DNA of 64,000 nucleotides, taken from positions 2,480,001 to 2,544,000 of the forward strand of contig NZ_CP154826.1 in assembly GCF_039613825.1 (NCBI RefSeq). Direction: 5' to 3'. This stretch comes from Diaminobutyricibacter sp. McL0608 (GTDB lineage Bacteria; Actinomycetota; Actinomycetes; Actinomycetales; Microbacteriaceae). Below, piece by piece: positions 55,657-64,000 of the stretch (position 1 is its first letter; each line of letters opens with the position of its first letter). Made by a program: the position numbers and the translations under genes. The notes under the pieces are model-generated. The model was not told where the DNA came from and searched no databases. It was given only the letters and a program-made list of their open reading frames with translations.

Positions 55657-57948
55657 CTACGCGATCACGTCCGCGTCCTCGCCCTCGGCGGGAGCCGCCG
55701 GAGCGTCACTGGACGCCTCGTCGGCGAGCACCGGAGCGAGCGACAGCTTTCCGCGGTCGTCGATCTTGGTGATCTCGACCAGGATCTTCTGGCCGACGCC
55801 GAGCACGTCTTCGACGTTCTCGACACGCTTGCCACCCGCGAGCTTGCGCACCTCGGAGATGTGCAGCAGGCCGTCCTTGCCAGGCAGCAGCGAGACGAAC
55901 GCACCGAACGCGGCGATCTTGACGACGGTTCCGAGGAACTGCTCGCCGACCTCCGGGTTGGTGGGGTTCGCGATCGCGTTCACCTGGGCGCGGGCCGCCT
56001 CGGCCGACGGACCGTCGACAGCGCCGATGTACACGGTGCCGTCTTCCTCGATCGAGATGTCGGCGCCGGTCTCGTCCTGGATCGCGTTGATCGTCTTGCC
56101 CTTCGGGCCGATCAGCTCACCGATCTTGTCGACGGGGATCTGGACCGAGATCACGCGCGGTGCGGTCGGGGCCATCTCGTCCGGCTGGTCGATGGCGGCG
56201 TTCAGCACGCTCAGGATGGTCGTACGAGCATCCTTGGCCTGCTTCAGCGCACCGGCGAGAACCGCGGAGGGGATGCCGTCGAGCTTCGTGTCCAGCTGGA
56301 TGGCCGTGACGAACTCGCTGGTACCCGCGACCTTGAAGTCCATGTCGCCGAGGGCGTCTTCGGCGCCGAGGATGTCGGTGAGAGCCGCGTAACGGGTCTC
56401 ACCGTCGACGGTGTCGGAGATGAGGCCCATGGCGATGCCGGCGACCGGGGCGCGCAGCGGCACACCGGCGTTCAGCAGCGACAGGGTCGACGCGCAGACG
56501 GAACCCATCGAGGTCGAGCCGTTGGAGCTGAGAGCCTCGGACACCTGGCGGATCGCGTACGGGAACTCCTCGCGGCTCGGCAGAACCGGCACGAGTGCGC
56601 GCTCGGCGAGGAAGCCGTGCCCGATCTCGCGACGCTTCGGCGAACCGACACGGCCGGTCTCACCGGTCGAGTACGGCGGGAAGTTGTAGTGGTGCAGGTA
56701 ACGCTTCTTCGTCACCGGCGAGAGCGAGTCGATCTGCTGCTCCATCTTGAGCATGTTCAGCGTGGTGACGCCCAGGATCTGGGTCTCGCCGCGCTGGAAG
56801 ATCGCCGAACCGTGGACGCGCGGGATGACCTGCACCTCGGCGTCGAGCGGACGGATGTCGGTCAGGCCACGGCCGTCGATGCGGATGCCCTCACGCAGCA
56901 CTCTGCTGCGCATGACCACCTTCGACACCGACTTGTACGCCGCAGAGAACTGCGAGAGCACCTCGGCGTCGAGCACGCCGGCTTCGACCTTCTCGGTCAG
57001 CGCGACCTTCACGCGGTCCTTGAGGGCGTCGTCTGCGTTCTGACGCTCGATCTTGTCGGCGATCTGGTAGACGTTCACAAGCTCGTCGTAGGCGAGGCCG
57101 GCGACGTTGTCGTAGGTCTCCTGGGAGTACGGCAGGAAGACCGGGTACTCGGCGATGTCCTTCGCGGCCTGCTGGGCGAGTACGTTCTGCGCACCGACCA
57201 GCTGCTTGAGGAAGGGCTTCGCAGCCTCGAGGCCCTGGGCCACGACCTCTTCGTTGGGCTTGGTGGCGCCGCCCTGGATGAGGTTCCAGCTGCCTTCGGT
57301 CGCTTCGGCCTCCACCATCATGATGGCGACGTCTTCCGTGCCGTCGGGAGCGGTGATCACGCGACCGGCGACGACGATGTCGAAGACGGCCTCCTCGAGC
57401 TGCGAAGCCTTCGGGAACGCGATCCACTGGTCTTCAGCAGCACCGTTGCCGGGGATGAGCGCGAGGCGCACCGCACCGATCGGGCCGCTGAACGGCAGGC
57501 CGGAGATCTGGGTCGACATCGAGGCCGCGTTGATCGCGAGGGCGTCGTAGAACTCCTCCGGCGCGATGCTGAGGACGGTGATGACGATCTGGACCTCGTT
57601 GCGGAGGCCGTCGACGAACGACGGGCGCAGCGGCCGGTCGATGAGGCGGCAGACCAGGATCGCCTCGGTGGAGGGGCGACCCTCACGGCGGAAGAACGAG
57701 CCGGGGATCTTGCCTGCGGCGTAGGAACGCTCTTCGACATCCACCGTCAGCGGGAAGAAGTCGAAGTTGTCCTTGGGGTGCTTGCTCGCGCTGGTCGCGC
57801 TCAGCAGCATGGTCTCCTCGTCGAGGTACGCCGCGACGGCGCCCTGCGCCTGCTGGGCGAGACGGCCTGCTTCGAAGCGGACCGTGCGCGTGCCGAAGCG
57901 TCCGTTGTCGAGAACGGCTTCGGCGAATTTGATTTCTGGACCTTCCAA
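55657..57948 (-). CDS. pnp: Polyribonucleotide nucleotidyltransferase
   Basis: PNPase degrades RNA from the 3' end using phosphate. The 763-residue protein has two RNase PH domains, then a KH domain ([25 protein letters not shown]) and an S1 domain ([28 protein letters not shown]). It starts at TTG 57948, the only start that gives the conserved [20 protein letters not shown] lies nine bases before. rpsO is not upstream, and the M16 protease gene that usually follows lies 15 kb downstream. Confidence 0.97.
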   Translation of the reverse strand: MEGPEIKFAEAVLDNGRFGTRTVRFEAGRLAQQAQGAVAAYLDEETMLLSATSASKHPKDNFDFFPLTVDVEERSYAAGKIPGSFFRREGRPSTEAILVCRLIDRPLRPSFVDGLRNEVQIVITVLSIAPEEFYDALAINAASMSTQISGLPFSGPIGAVRLALIPGNGAAEDQWIAFPKASQLEEAVFDIVVAGRVITAPDGTEDVAIMMVEAEATEGSWNLIQGGATKPNEEVVAQGLEAAKPFLKQLVGAQNVLAQQAAKDIAEYPVFLPYSQETYDNVAGLAYDELVNVYQIADKIERQNADDALKDRVKVALTEKVEAGVLDAEVLSQFSAAYKSVSKVVMRSRVLREGIRIDGRGLTDIRPLDAEVQVIPRVHGSAIFQRGETQILGVTTLNMLKMEQQIDSLSPVTKKRYLHHYNFPPYSTGETGRVGSPKRREIGHGFLAERALVPVLPSREEFPYAIRQVSEALSSNGSTSMGSVCASTLSLLNAGVPLRAPVAGIAMGLISDTVDGETRYAALTDILGAEDALGDMDFKVAGTSEFVTAIQLDTKLDGIPSAVLAGALKQAKDARTTILSVLNAAIDQPDEMAPTAPRVISVQIPVDKIGELIGPKGKTINAIQDETGADISIEEDGTVYIGAVDGPSAEAARAQVNAIANPTNPEVGEQFLGTVVKIAAFGAFVSLLPGKDGLLHISEVRKLAGGKRVENVEDVLGVGQKILVEITKIDDRGKLSLAPVLADEASSDAPAAPAEGEDADVIA

Positions 57949-58315
57949 GAGGTCTTTCTCCTTTGTTCAGTACTACTGACCGCCCCGTATGGGCGGCGAG
58001 GCACGACCCCGTATGGGCGGCGTCTCGTTCATCGGAGCAGGGGGAACAGGCAGATCGACACGCGTGTCTACGTGTACGTGCGGCCTCCCACCCGGTCGGA
58101 CGTCTCTCGACGTGAACCGCTCGGTGGGCGCGCGTCTGGCCATCAGTAGAAATACACGGTTGCGTTCGAGCGTCGGGTCGCATCCGGATACCACCACCGA
58201 GGACCAGCTTCCTGCCAGCCTGCTCCGTTGGTGCTCTGTCTTCAGTTGTCGGCGACGGGAAATATCCACGTCAACCGCAAGAATCCTAGCAGGTGAGCTT
58301 GTACGCCGGCTGGAT
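57949..58315 (-). other. Long pnp leader region without a gene
   Basis: These 367 nt hold no gene I can support. The pnp ribosome site AAGGAG is at about 57958-57963. Next come the direct repeats at 57980-58022, a 12-bp palindrome GACACGCGTGTC at 58057-58068, and AT-richer patches near 58140-58160 and 58255-58275 that could hold the promoter. PNPase genes in other bacteria are self-regulated through a 5' stem-loop, which would fit here. Confidence 0.5.
57980..58022. repeat. Direct repeat with hairpin in the pnp leader
   Basis: CCCCGTATGGGCGGCG occurs exactly at 57983-57998 and 58007-58022. The first copy is also part of a hairpin (CCGCCC / GGGCGG with a CGTAT loop, 57980-57996). It ends 32 nt before the TTG start of pnp. 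Confidence 0.8.
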
Positions 58316-59110
58316 TCAGCGCGGGAGCGCGAGCGTCGCGAGCGCGGCATCGTGCAGGGCGCGACCGTACGACGGCCCGTAGGAGGCCGCGTGGACGGCG
58401 AGCGGATGCAGCTGGTGCAGAGGGATGCGCTCCTTCCAGAACCACGGGAGAGGCTTCGTCCGATCCCACGCCGCCGCCTCGTAGCCGGCCACGATCTCGT
58501 CGAAGTACGGACACCCGAACAGGGCGAGCATCGCCAGATCGGTCACGCGATGACCGCCGTGGGCGGCCGGGTCGATCAGGATGCCGCCGGCCACATCCCA
58601 GAGCAGGTTGCCGTTCCACAGGTCACCGTGGATGCGCGCCGGCTGCTCGTCGTCGTCCAGTTCGCCGGACTCGATGCGTTCGACCGCGCGCTCGATGTCC
58701 GGCAGGTGATCGCGACTGACGGCGCCCGATTCGACGGCGATCGGCAGGTACGGCAGGATGCGGTCCCGAGCGTAGAAGAGGCCCCAGGAGTCCTCGTGCG
58801 CGACAGGCAGCGGTCGCTTGCCGATGTAGAGAGGGCCGCGCCAGTGTTCAGGCGGCGCGCCGTAGGTATCCGCACCGGCCAGGTGGGTGATCGCGAGGCC
58901 GGCGCCGAGTGCTCGCGCCGCTTGCGCCGTCGGACGGACTTCGTGGATGCGGACCAGCTCGAGAAAGCCGGGCCTCACATCGATCACATCGACGATCCGC
59001 GCCCCCCCGTCGGCCTCGACCTCGCCCAGCCAGCGCAGGCCCGCAGCCTCGGCTTCGAAGAACAGATCGGGCGCATCCGGGCGCCGTTTCACGAACGTTG
59101 CGACGGCCAT
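58316..59110 (-). CDS. Fructosamine kinase family protein
   Basis: The 264-residue protein has the phosphotransferase loop RIHGDLWNGNLLWD (about 159-172) and the metal motif ILIDPAAHGGHRVTDLAML. Such enzymes phosphorylate sugar-amine adducts and so start protein deglycation. Substrate choice is inferred from family only. It starts at ATG 59110, downstream of a long hairpin. Confidence 0.88.
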   Translation of the reverse strand: MAVATFVKRRPDAPDLFFEAEAAGLRWLGEVEADGGARIVDVIDVRPGFLELVRIHEVRPTAQAARALGAGLAITHLAGADTYGAPPEHWRGPLYIGKRPLPVAHEDSWGLFYARDRILPYLPIAVESGAVSRDHLPDIERAVERIESGELDDDEQPARIHGDLWNGNLLWDVAGGILIDPAAHGGHRVTDLAMLALFGCPYFDEIVAGYEAAAWDRTKPLPWFWKERIPLHQLHPLAVHAASYGPSYGRALHDAALATLALPR

Positions 59111-59138
59111 CCGCCGAATCTACTCGGCCCGGAACCGG

Positions 59139-59195
59139 CGAAAGGTGACAGAAGTGGTTCATTCGTCGACCGAATGCCACTTCTGGCACCTCTCG
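59139..59195. terminator. Long imperfect hairpin between flavin reductase and kinase genes
   Basis: CGAAAGGTGACAGAAGTGG (59139-59157) pairs with CCACTTCTGGCACCTCTCG (59177-59195) with two mismatches. An inner pair CATTCG / CGAATG at 59160-59176 extends the stem across a TCGAC loop, leaving only TT unpaired. The hairpin begins seven bases after the flavin reductase stop. It has no T-run. Confidence 0.7.
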
Positions 59196-59201
59196 CGTGG
59201 A

Positions 59202-59861
59202 TCACTCGGCCTGGAAGCCGCCGATCATCGAGCTGAAGTCGCCTTCGAGGGCGAAGGGATCCTTGATCAGGCTCGACCGGTCGGACGTGGCGACGAGAGC
59301 GGCGAATTCGCCGGCCGCTCGCTCGACGCGGTCGGGAAGCGCCTTCACGGTGTCGGCTCCGCTTCCCCAGTCGGCGGACGCCGCGTAGACCGAGGTCGGT
59401 ACGACGGTGGCGTGCAGATAGGTGAACATCGGGCGCATCGCGTATTCGAGTGCCAGCGAGTGCCGTTCGGTTCCACCGGTCGCACCGAGCACGACAGGCA
59501 TCCCCTCGAGCGCGGTCGGATCGATCACGTCGAAGAACGACTTGAACAGCCCGCTGTAGCTGGTGGTGAAGATCGGCGTGACAGCGATCAGGCCGTCGGC
59601 CGTCGTGACCTTCTCGATGACCTCGGCGAGCGACGGGCTCGGGAAGCCGGCCAGCAGGTTGTTCGTCACGTCGCGTGCGATATCACGCAGTTCGGTGACC
59701 TCGACCTTTGCGCTGATGCCCTGCTCCGCCAGACGGCTGACCGTCGCGTCCGCGAGGCGGTCGGCGAGCAGTCGGGTGGACGACGGCTGGCTCAGCCCGG
59801 CCGAGACGACCGCGATCGTGCGTTCGGTCATCGCCCGTTCGGTCATCGCCCGTTCGGTCAT
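59202..59861 (-). CDS. LLM-partnered FMN reductase (CE1759 type)
   Basis: The 219-residue flavodoxin-fold reductase (VSAGLSQPSSTRLLADRL; TPIFTTSYSGLFKSFFDVID; GATGGTERHSLALE) should supply reduced FMN to the LLM oxidoreductase encoded just upstream. The coding start overlaps that gene's stop by four bases at ATG 59861. The N-terminus is a repeat, MTERAMTERAMTERT, in which each unit brings its own ATG, so translation could begin at 59861, 59846 or 59831. All three give the same mature domain. Confidence 0.9.
   Translation of the reverse strand: MTERAMTERAMTERTIAVVSAGLSQPSSTRLLADRLADATVSRLAEQGISAKVEVTELRDIARDVTNNLLAGFPSPSLAEVIEKVTTADGLIAVTPIFTTSYSGLFKSFFDVIDPTALEGMPVVLGATGGTERHSLALEYAMRPMFTYLHATVVPTSVYAASADWGSGADTVKALPDRVERAAGEFAALVATSDRSSLIKDPFALEGDFSSMIGGFQAE
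59817..59861 (-). repeat. Three tandem 15-bp units, each with a start codon
   Basis: ATGACCGAACGGGCG is repeated at 59861-59847 and 59846-59832, and a third unit with two changes (GCACG end) fills 59831-59817. The period is a multiple of three, so copy-number change would keep the frame and only add or remove starts. Confidence 0.95.
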
Positions 59862-61000
59862 CGCTGCACCTCCGCGGTCTCGGTCGCGTCGGCATCAGCG
59901 ACGGCGAGGTCTTCGGCGAGCTCGGCGGCGTCGCGCGCAGCCACGAGGGCCTCGTGCGTCGGACCGTCGGGTACGTTCGCCGGGCGGAGGGCGTCGAACT
60001 CCTTGCGGAGCACCGGCACGACCTCCTCGCCGAGGATGTCGAGCTGCTCGAGCACCGTCTTCAGCGGGAGTCCCGCGTGGTCCATCAGGAACAGCTGGCG
60101 CTGGTAGTCGCCGAAGGAGTCGCGGAACGTCAGCGTGCGGTCGATGACCTCCTGCGGGCTGCCGACCGTGAGAGGCGTCTGCTCCGTGAACTCCTCGAGC
60201 GAAGGACCGTGACCGTAGACGGGCGCGTTGTCGAAGTACGGTCGGAACTCGCGGACCGCGTCCTGCGAGTTCTTGCGCATGAACACCTGACCGCCGAGGC
60301 CGACGATCGCCTGGTCGGCCGTGCCGTGGCCGTAGTGCTCGAAGCGCTGGCGGTACAGCTGGATCAGGCGCATGTAGTGCTCCTTGGGCCAGAAGATGTT
60401 GTTCGCGAAGAACCCGTCACCGTAGAACGCGGCCTGCTCGGCGATCTCCGGGCTGCGGATACTGCCGTGCCAGACGAACGGGGCTACGCCGTCGAGTGGG
60501 CGCGGCGTCGACTGGAAGCCCTGAAGCGGCGTGCGGAACTCGCCTTCCCAGTCCACGAAGTCCTCACGCCAGAGCCGGTGCACCAGGTTGTAGTTCTCGA
60601 GGGCCAGGTTGATGCCCTGGCGGATGTCCTTGCCGAACCACGGATAGACCGGACCGGTGTTGCCGCGGCCCATCATCACATCCACCCGGCCGTCGGCCAC
60701 GTGCTGCAGCATCGCGAAGTCTTCAGCGATCTTGACCGGGTCGTTGGTCGTGATCAGAGTCGTGGAGGTCGACAGGATGATCCGGTCGGTCTTCGCCGCG
60801 ACGTATCCGAGCATGGTCGTCGGGCTGGACGGAACGAACGGCGGGTTGTGGTGCTCGCCTTGCGCGAACACGTCGAGGCCGACCTCTTCCGCCTTCTGGG
60901 CGATGGTCAGCATGGCCTTGATGCGCTCGTGTTCCGTGGGCGTCTGGCCGGTGGTCGGGTCCGTTGTGACGTCGCCGACGGTGAAGATTCCGAACTGCAT
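59858..61000 (-). CDS. LLM class flavin-dependent oxidoreductase (CE1758 type)
   Basis: The 380-residue luciferase-like TIM barrel begins MQFGIFTVGDVTTDPTTGQ and has EEVGLDVFAQGEHHNPPF, STSTTLITTNDPVKIAEDFAML and DVMMGRGNTGPVYPWFG, all typical of bacterial luciferase-like monooxygenases. It likely uses FMNH2 made by its overlapping partner. The natural substrate of this paired family is unknown. The last 40 residues are an Ala/Asp/Glu-rich tail. Confidence 0.9.
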   Translation of the reverse strand: MQFGIFTVGDVTTDPTTGQTPTEHERIKAMLTIAQKAEEVGLDVFAQGEHHNPPFVPSSPTTMLGYVAAKTDRIILSTSTTLITTNDPVKIAEDFAMLQHVADGRVDVMMGRGNTGPVYPWFGKDIRQGINLALENYNLVHRLWREDFVDWEGEFRTPLQGFQSTPRPLDGVAPFVWHGSIRSPEIAEQAAFYGDGFFANNIFWPKEHYMRLIQLYRQRFEHYGHGTADQAIVGLGGQVFMRKNSQDAVREFRPYFDNAPVYGHGPSLEEFTEQTPLTVGSPQEVIDRTLTFRDSFGDYQRQLFLMDHAGLPLKTVLEQLDILGEEVVPVLRKEFDALRPANVPDGPTHEALVAARDAAELAEDLAVADADATETAEVQR

Positions 61001-61062
61001 TCTGCCTGCTCCAATTCAATGCGTTTGCATGGATATCTCACCAAACCATAGTGCCGGACTTT

Positions 61063-61518
61063 CTATTCCCGGGCTCGGGCCGCCCGGATCACGCGCACGA
61101 CTGCAACGCCGATAGCCGCTCCAGCCGTGTTGGCGACGATGTCCCGCAGGTCGCTGAAGCGGCCCGGGATGAACAGCTGCGCCGTCTCGATGGTCACCGT
61201 CATCCCGAAGCCGATCAGCACAGCGACCCACCAGCGCCGCGGTGGCAGAAGCAGTGCCAGGAGTACTCCGACAGGGATGAACATGCCGATGTTCGCCGTG
61301 AACTCGAGATGCGAGTACCCGAGCCAGTGGAACAGCGGACTGGCGAGGATCAGCCGGATGAGCTGCTGCTCGAAGCTGTTCGGATCGGGGATCGCCGGCT
61401 GCGGGGTCAGCGTCACCCAGCCGACGAATGCGACGTACGCAGCCGTCGCAACGGCGAGCGCGATTCTGCCTCTGCGCGCGCGAGGGGCTCCCGACCGCAC
61501 ACTCACTTCTCGCGACAT
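61063..61518 (-). CDS. VanZ family membrane protein
   Basis: The 151-residue protein has four membrane helices and the VanZ pattern FTANIGMFIPVGVLLALL, then ETAQLFIPGRFSDLRDIVANTAGAAIG. VanZ gives low-level teicoplanin resistance in enterococci, but most homologues have no known role. I use ATG 61518; GTG 61524 would add two residues. It is divergent from the monooxygenase gene by 43 nt. Confidence 0.87.
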   Translation of the reverse strand: MSREVSVRSGAPRARRGRIALAVATAAYVAFVGWVTLTPQPAIPDPNSFEQQLIRLILASPLFHWLGYSHLEFTANIGMFIPVGVLLALLLPPRRWWVAVLIGFGMTVTIETAQLFIPGRFSDLRDIVANTAGAAIGVAVVRVIRAARARE

Positions 61519-61561
61519 CGTCACCCGACCATCGTCGCGTATCTCTCCTAGACTGCGGAAC

Positions 61562-61849
61562 ATGATCCTCGAACACGCGTTGCTCCCGGTGAAGCCGGGG
61601 CAGGAGACGGCGTTCGAGGCCGCCTTCGCGACGGCACGGGGGATCATCTCGTCCACGCCGGGCTTCATCGATCTTGAACTGTCGCGGGGCATCGATTCGC
61701 CGAACACCTACCTGCTCCTCGTGCGATGGGAGAACGTCGAGGCTCACGAGGTCGGGTTTCGCGAGTCGCCGCAATACGAGCAGTGGCGGGGACTTCTTCA
61801 CCACTTCTACGACCCGTTCCCGGTCGTGGAACACTTCGCGCGCGTCTAG
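61562..61849 (+). CDS. Antibiotic biosynthesis monooxygenase (ABM) family protein
   Basis: This 95-residue protein folds as a ferredoxin-like ABM domain: an EHALLPVKPGQETAFEAAF start, a GFIDLELSRGIDSPNTYLLLVRWEN core, and a C-terminal helix ending HFYDPFPVVEHF. Members include small heme-degrading and quinone monooxygenases; most are unassigned. Its stop TAG shares the bases CTAG with the stop of the convergent HNH gene. Confidence 0.87.
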   Translation: MILEHALLPVKPGQETAFEAAFATARGIISSTPGFIDLELSRGIDSPNTYLLLVRWENVEAHEVGFRESPQYEQWRGLLHHFYDPFPVVEHFARV

Positions 61850-63234
61850 CATCGTCGCGTCGGCATCGGGCGGGTTCGCCGCAGGGAGTCGATGTCGGGC
61901 GGCGGGATGAGGTCGAACTCGCCCCGGCCGCGGCTCCTCACCACCGACCAGCCGTTGTTGTGCAACAACATGTGGTGGTGTCGGCACAGCAGGATGCCGT
62001 CGGCGAGATCTGTGCGGCCTCCGGCGGACCAGGGCCGGATGTGATGAGCTTCCGTCCACGATGGCGGGCGATCGCAGCCCGGCCAGCGGCATCCGCCATC
62101 GCGAGCCGCGAGCGCGACCCGCTGGGATCGTGTGAAGCAGCGCTCGGTGCGGCCGACGTCGAGAATCTCGCTGCGGCCGCCGAACACGATCGGCAGCACG
62201 CCCACGTCGCAGAGGTAGCGTCGCGCTGTCGCCGCGCTCAGCGGCTCAGCCGATGACTCGACGTGCGCTGAACCGCCGCCGGCAGCCGACACCTCGGCGC
62301 GCAGCTCGTCCAGGGAAATCGTGACCCGGACGCCCGGCCGCGCAGTGCCGAAGACGCGACCCGGGTCCGCCTCACCGGCGATGCGGATCATCTCGACGAC
62401 GGAGTCGAGAGCGAGCTGGCCGTGGGTCCGCTCGTCCTCGGCGATTGCCCGAGCCCTTTCCTGCTGCTCCGGGTCGACGAATCTCGGGCCCCCACGACGT
62501 GGCGCCGTCACCGCGTCGACCGCCGAGACGACGATCGCCGCGGACTCTGGATCGAGAAGACCCGACAGTCGCCGCATTCCATCGATCTCGGGACCGATGG
62601 TCAGGAACCGCCTCTCTCGCAGGCGATGCTCGCGCTCCGCGATGCCTGCCCGGTCGAGCGTGTCGCGGGCGGCTTTCGCCATGCGCGTCACAGCATCGGC
62701 ATGCAATGACTCGGACTCGAGCGCAAGCGTCTTGGCAGCCGAAACGAATGCCACCGCATCGGCCTGCTCGGCGACCGGCGCGAGCGCCTTGACGATTCCG
62801 TCGGCCGCATCCATATCGATGCGGCCGTCGCGGAAACCATCTGCGATCCGCCCGAGACCCGCAGGCGAGGCCATCAACTCGCCGACGCGCACGAGCGTCG
62901 CGGCCTCGCGGTAACTCGAACCGCAGAGCTCGCGCACAAGCGACTCGGCGCTGCGGTGCCCTTCGCGCGCCGCCCACCCACTGTGGCCGTCGACCCTGCG
63001 TGACCGCGCCGCCGCCTCCGCGGCCAATGCCGCTTTCACGGCGTCGATACGCCGCCCGAGCGAAGCGGCGGTCTCGAGTCGCAGACGCAACTCCGCCTCT
63101 GTCAAAACTGTCGGATCACCCACCAGCTCGCGCAGCAGGTCCGCGATCACGGCCCCTGCATCGCGCGCCCCCGCATCCCGAGCACCCGCGTCGCGCACCC
63201 CCGCGTCTCGCGCACTGGGTCGGTCATCCGTCAT
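61846..63234 (-). CDS. DUF222 protein with HNH endonuclease domain
   Basis: The 462-residue protein has a DUF222 helical region (about 30-330) and a C-terminal HNH domain: CRWPGCDRPPSWTEAHHIRPW with the zinc cysteines, then LCRHHHMLLHNNGW. This family (the 13E12 type of mycobacteria) is present in many copies in actinobacterial genomes. The N-terminus has four tandem RDAG units (ARDAGVRDAGARDAGARDAGA), reflecting 15-bp DNA repeats at about 63150-63215. Whether it cuts DNA, and what target, is unknown. Confidence 0.88.
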   Translation of the reverse strand: MTDDRPSARDAGVRDAGARDAGARDAGAVIADLLRELVGDPTVLTEAELRLRLETAASLGRRIDAVKAALAAEAAARSRRVDGHSGWAAREGHRSAESLVRELCGSSYREAATLVRVGELMASPAGLGRIADGFRDGRIDMDAADGIVKALAPVAEQADAVAFVSAAKTLALESESLHADAVTRMAKAARDTLDRAGIAEREHRLRERRFLTIGPEIDGMRRLSGLLDPESAAIVVSAVDAVTAPRRGGPRFVDPEQQERARAIAEDERTHGQLALDSVVEMIRIAGEADPGRVFGTARPGVRVTISLDELRAEVSAAGGGSAHVESSAEPLSAATARRYLCDVGVLPIVFGGRSEILDVGRTERCFTRSQRVALAARDGGCRWPGCDRPPSWTEAHHIRPWSAGGRTDLADGILLCRHHHMLLHNNGWSVVRSRGRGEFDLIPPPDIDSLRRTRPMPTRRC

Positions 63235-63374
63235 GAATCCATCCAAACAGATGCCACCGATATAGGGCGCTGACCAGCACTTAAACTGTGGATAACTCGG
63301 CACTACCCCACACCTGTGAAGGAGAGGACGTCCGAGCTCCGCCCACCGACCCGGCGTGGCCCTAGTCTGTCTGC

Positions 63375-64000
63375 ATGACGACGCCAACCGAGCCCGCGCG
63401 CGGCCGGCGGTTCCCGGGCATCCGCACGCGCATGTCCGGTCGCTCCGCAGACGAGGCCCATCGCGCCTCGAGCCCGCTCGAACTGTTGTTCGACCTGACG
63501 TTCGTCGTCGCGGTCGCCCAGGTCGCGTCCCAGCTCGCCCACCGCATCGAGGGCGGAGATGCCGCCAGCGGCATCGGCCCCTACCTCATGGTGTTCTTCG
63601 CCATCTGGTGGGCGTGGATGAACTTCACCTGGTTCGCGTCGGCCTACGACACCGACGATGTGCCGTACCGGCTGCTGACGCTGGTGCAGATGGGGGGCGT
63701 GCTGGTGCTCGCGGCGGGCGTCCCGAGTGCGTTCGCCGACGGGAACTTCACCGCGATCACCATCGGCTACCTCATCATGCGCATCGGACTGGTGAGCCAG
63801 TGGGTGCGCGCGGCGATCGAGCATCCAGAAGGACGCGTGACCGCGCTGCGGTATGCGATCGGGATCTCGGTCGTGCAGGTCGGCTGGCTCTCGCGTCTCG
63901 CCTTCCCACCCGAGTGGGGAGTCTGGAGCTTCCTCGTTCTCGCGGCCGCCGACCTGTCCGTCCCGCTCTGGGCGGAGCGCACCGGCAAGACTTCGTGGCA
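63375..64000 (+). CDS. ltrA: Low temperature requirement protein A, 3' end outside window
   Basis: The first 208 codons are visible, from ATG 63375. The sequence ASSPLELLFDLTFVVAVAQ is the signature opening of the LtrA family, and several membrane helices follow (YLMVFFAIWWAWMNFTWF; MGGVLVLAAGVPSAF). LtrA was first linked to growth of Listeria at low temperature; the biochemical role is unknown. It is divergent from the DUF222 gene. Confidence 0.88.
   Translation, partial: MTTPTEPARGRRFPGIRTRMSGRSADEAHRASSPLELLFDLTFVVAVAQVASQLAHRIEGGDAASGIGPYLMVFFAIWWAWMNFTWFASAYDTDDVPYRLLTLVQMGGVLVLAAGVPSAFADGNFTAITIGYLIMRIGLVSQWVRAAIEHPEGRVTALRYAIGISVVQVGWLSRLAFPPEWGVWSFLVLAAADLSVPLWAERTGKTSW

Noticed and set aside
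55609-58149. Very long open frame on the strand opposite pnp
   Set aside because: It is the antisense shadow of a high-GC gene; its translation is low-complexity Arg/Asp/Leu-rich and matches no family, while pnp is certain.
61566-61579. CGAACACGCGTTGC as another LexA box
   Set aside because: It lies within the ABM coding start, misses the final half-site base, and has no promoter around it.
61846-63234. DUF222-HNH gene as a homing endonuclease or mobile element
   Set aside because: There are no flanking repeats, introns or inteins, and the family is a normal multi-copy part of actinobacterial chromosomes.

Overview
The window is high-GC, gene-dense chromosomal DNA from an actinobacterium. 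Gene order and protein sequences look like Microbacteriaceae (a Leifsonia, Microbacterium or relative), which is inference from family knowledge; no rRNA or other species marker is present. I see no tRNA, rRNA, CRISPR, insertion sequence, phage or plasmid gene. Coding is mostly on the minus strand, and I count 73 protein genes, two of them cut by the window ends.

Layout. 0-2 kb: the translation operon infC-rpmI-rplT and a SpoU-type rRNA methylase, with infC starting at ATC. 2-8 kb: a DUF1844 gene, a PLP decarboxylase, and a partial histidine operon (hisC-hisB-hisH-priA-sseB). 8-9.5 kb: lexA divergent from a LysM membrane protein, with LexA boxes lying on both promoters. 9.5-13.5 kb: a two-component system joined to an ABC exporter, and a small zinc protease. 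13.5-17 kb: metF-metE. 17-33 kb: the conserved actinobacterial block hflX, dapF, miaA, miaB, recX, recA, DUF3046, clgR, cinA, pgsA, ftsK, rnj, dapA. 33-40 kb: thyX, a run of small redox and housekeeping genes, dapB and an M16 protease. 40-55.6 kb: a catabolic block lying between the M16 protease gene and pnp, which are usually neighbours. 55.6-64 kb: pnp, then accessory genes (sugar-amine kinase, a paired flavin reductase and LLM oxidoreductase, VanZ, monooxygenase, HNH/DUF222, LtrA).

How it works together. The 42.6-55.6 kb block reads as branched-chain amino acid catabolism. An Lrp regulator sits opposite the branched-chain keto-acid dehydrogenase genes (E1 alpha, E1 beta, E2; no E3). A TetR regulator sits opposite a seven-gene operon for methylcrotonyl-CoA carboxylase, acyl-CoA dehydrogenase, a 3-oxoacid CoA-transferase pair, a MaoC hydratase and a CitE-like lyase. 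This matches the M. tuberculosis Rv2495c-Rv2506 set, in which the CitE-like and MaoC proteins replace the classical HMG-CoA lyase and methylglutaconyl-CoA hydratase. DNA repair is the second theme: lexA, recA and the LysM gene share a visible LexA box of the type CGAAC-N4-GTTYG.

The most unusual sequence features are a strong terminator-shaped hairpin inside the start of the SpoU methylase gene, three tandem in-frame ATG units opening the flavin reductase gene, a 35-bp tandem repeat copied from the 3' end of rnj, a nested palindromic repeat after metE, a perfect 20-bp palindrome before metF, and a long hairpin after the flavin reductase gene.
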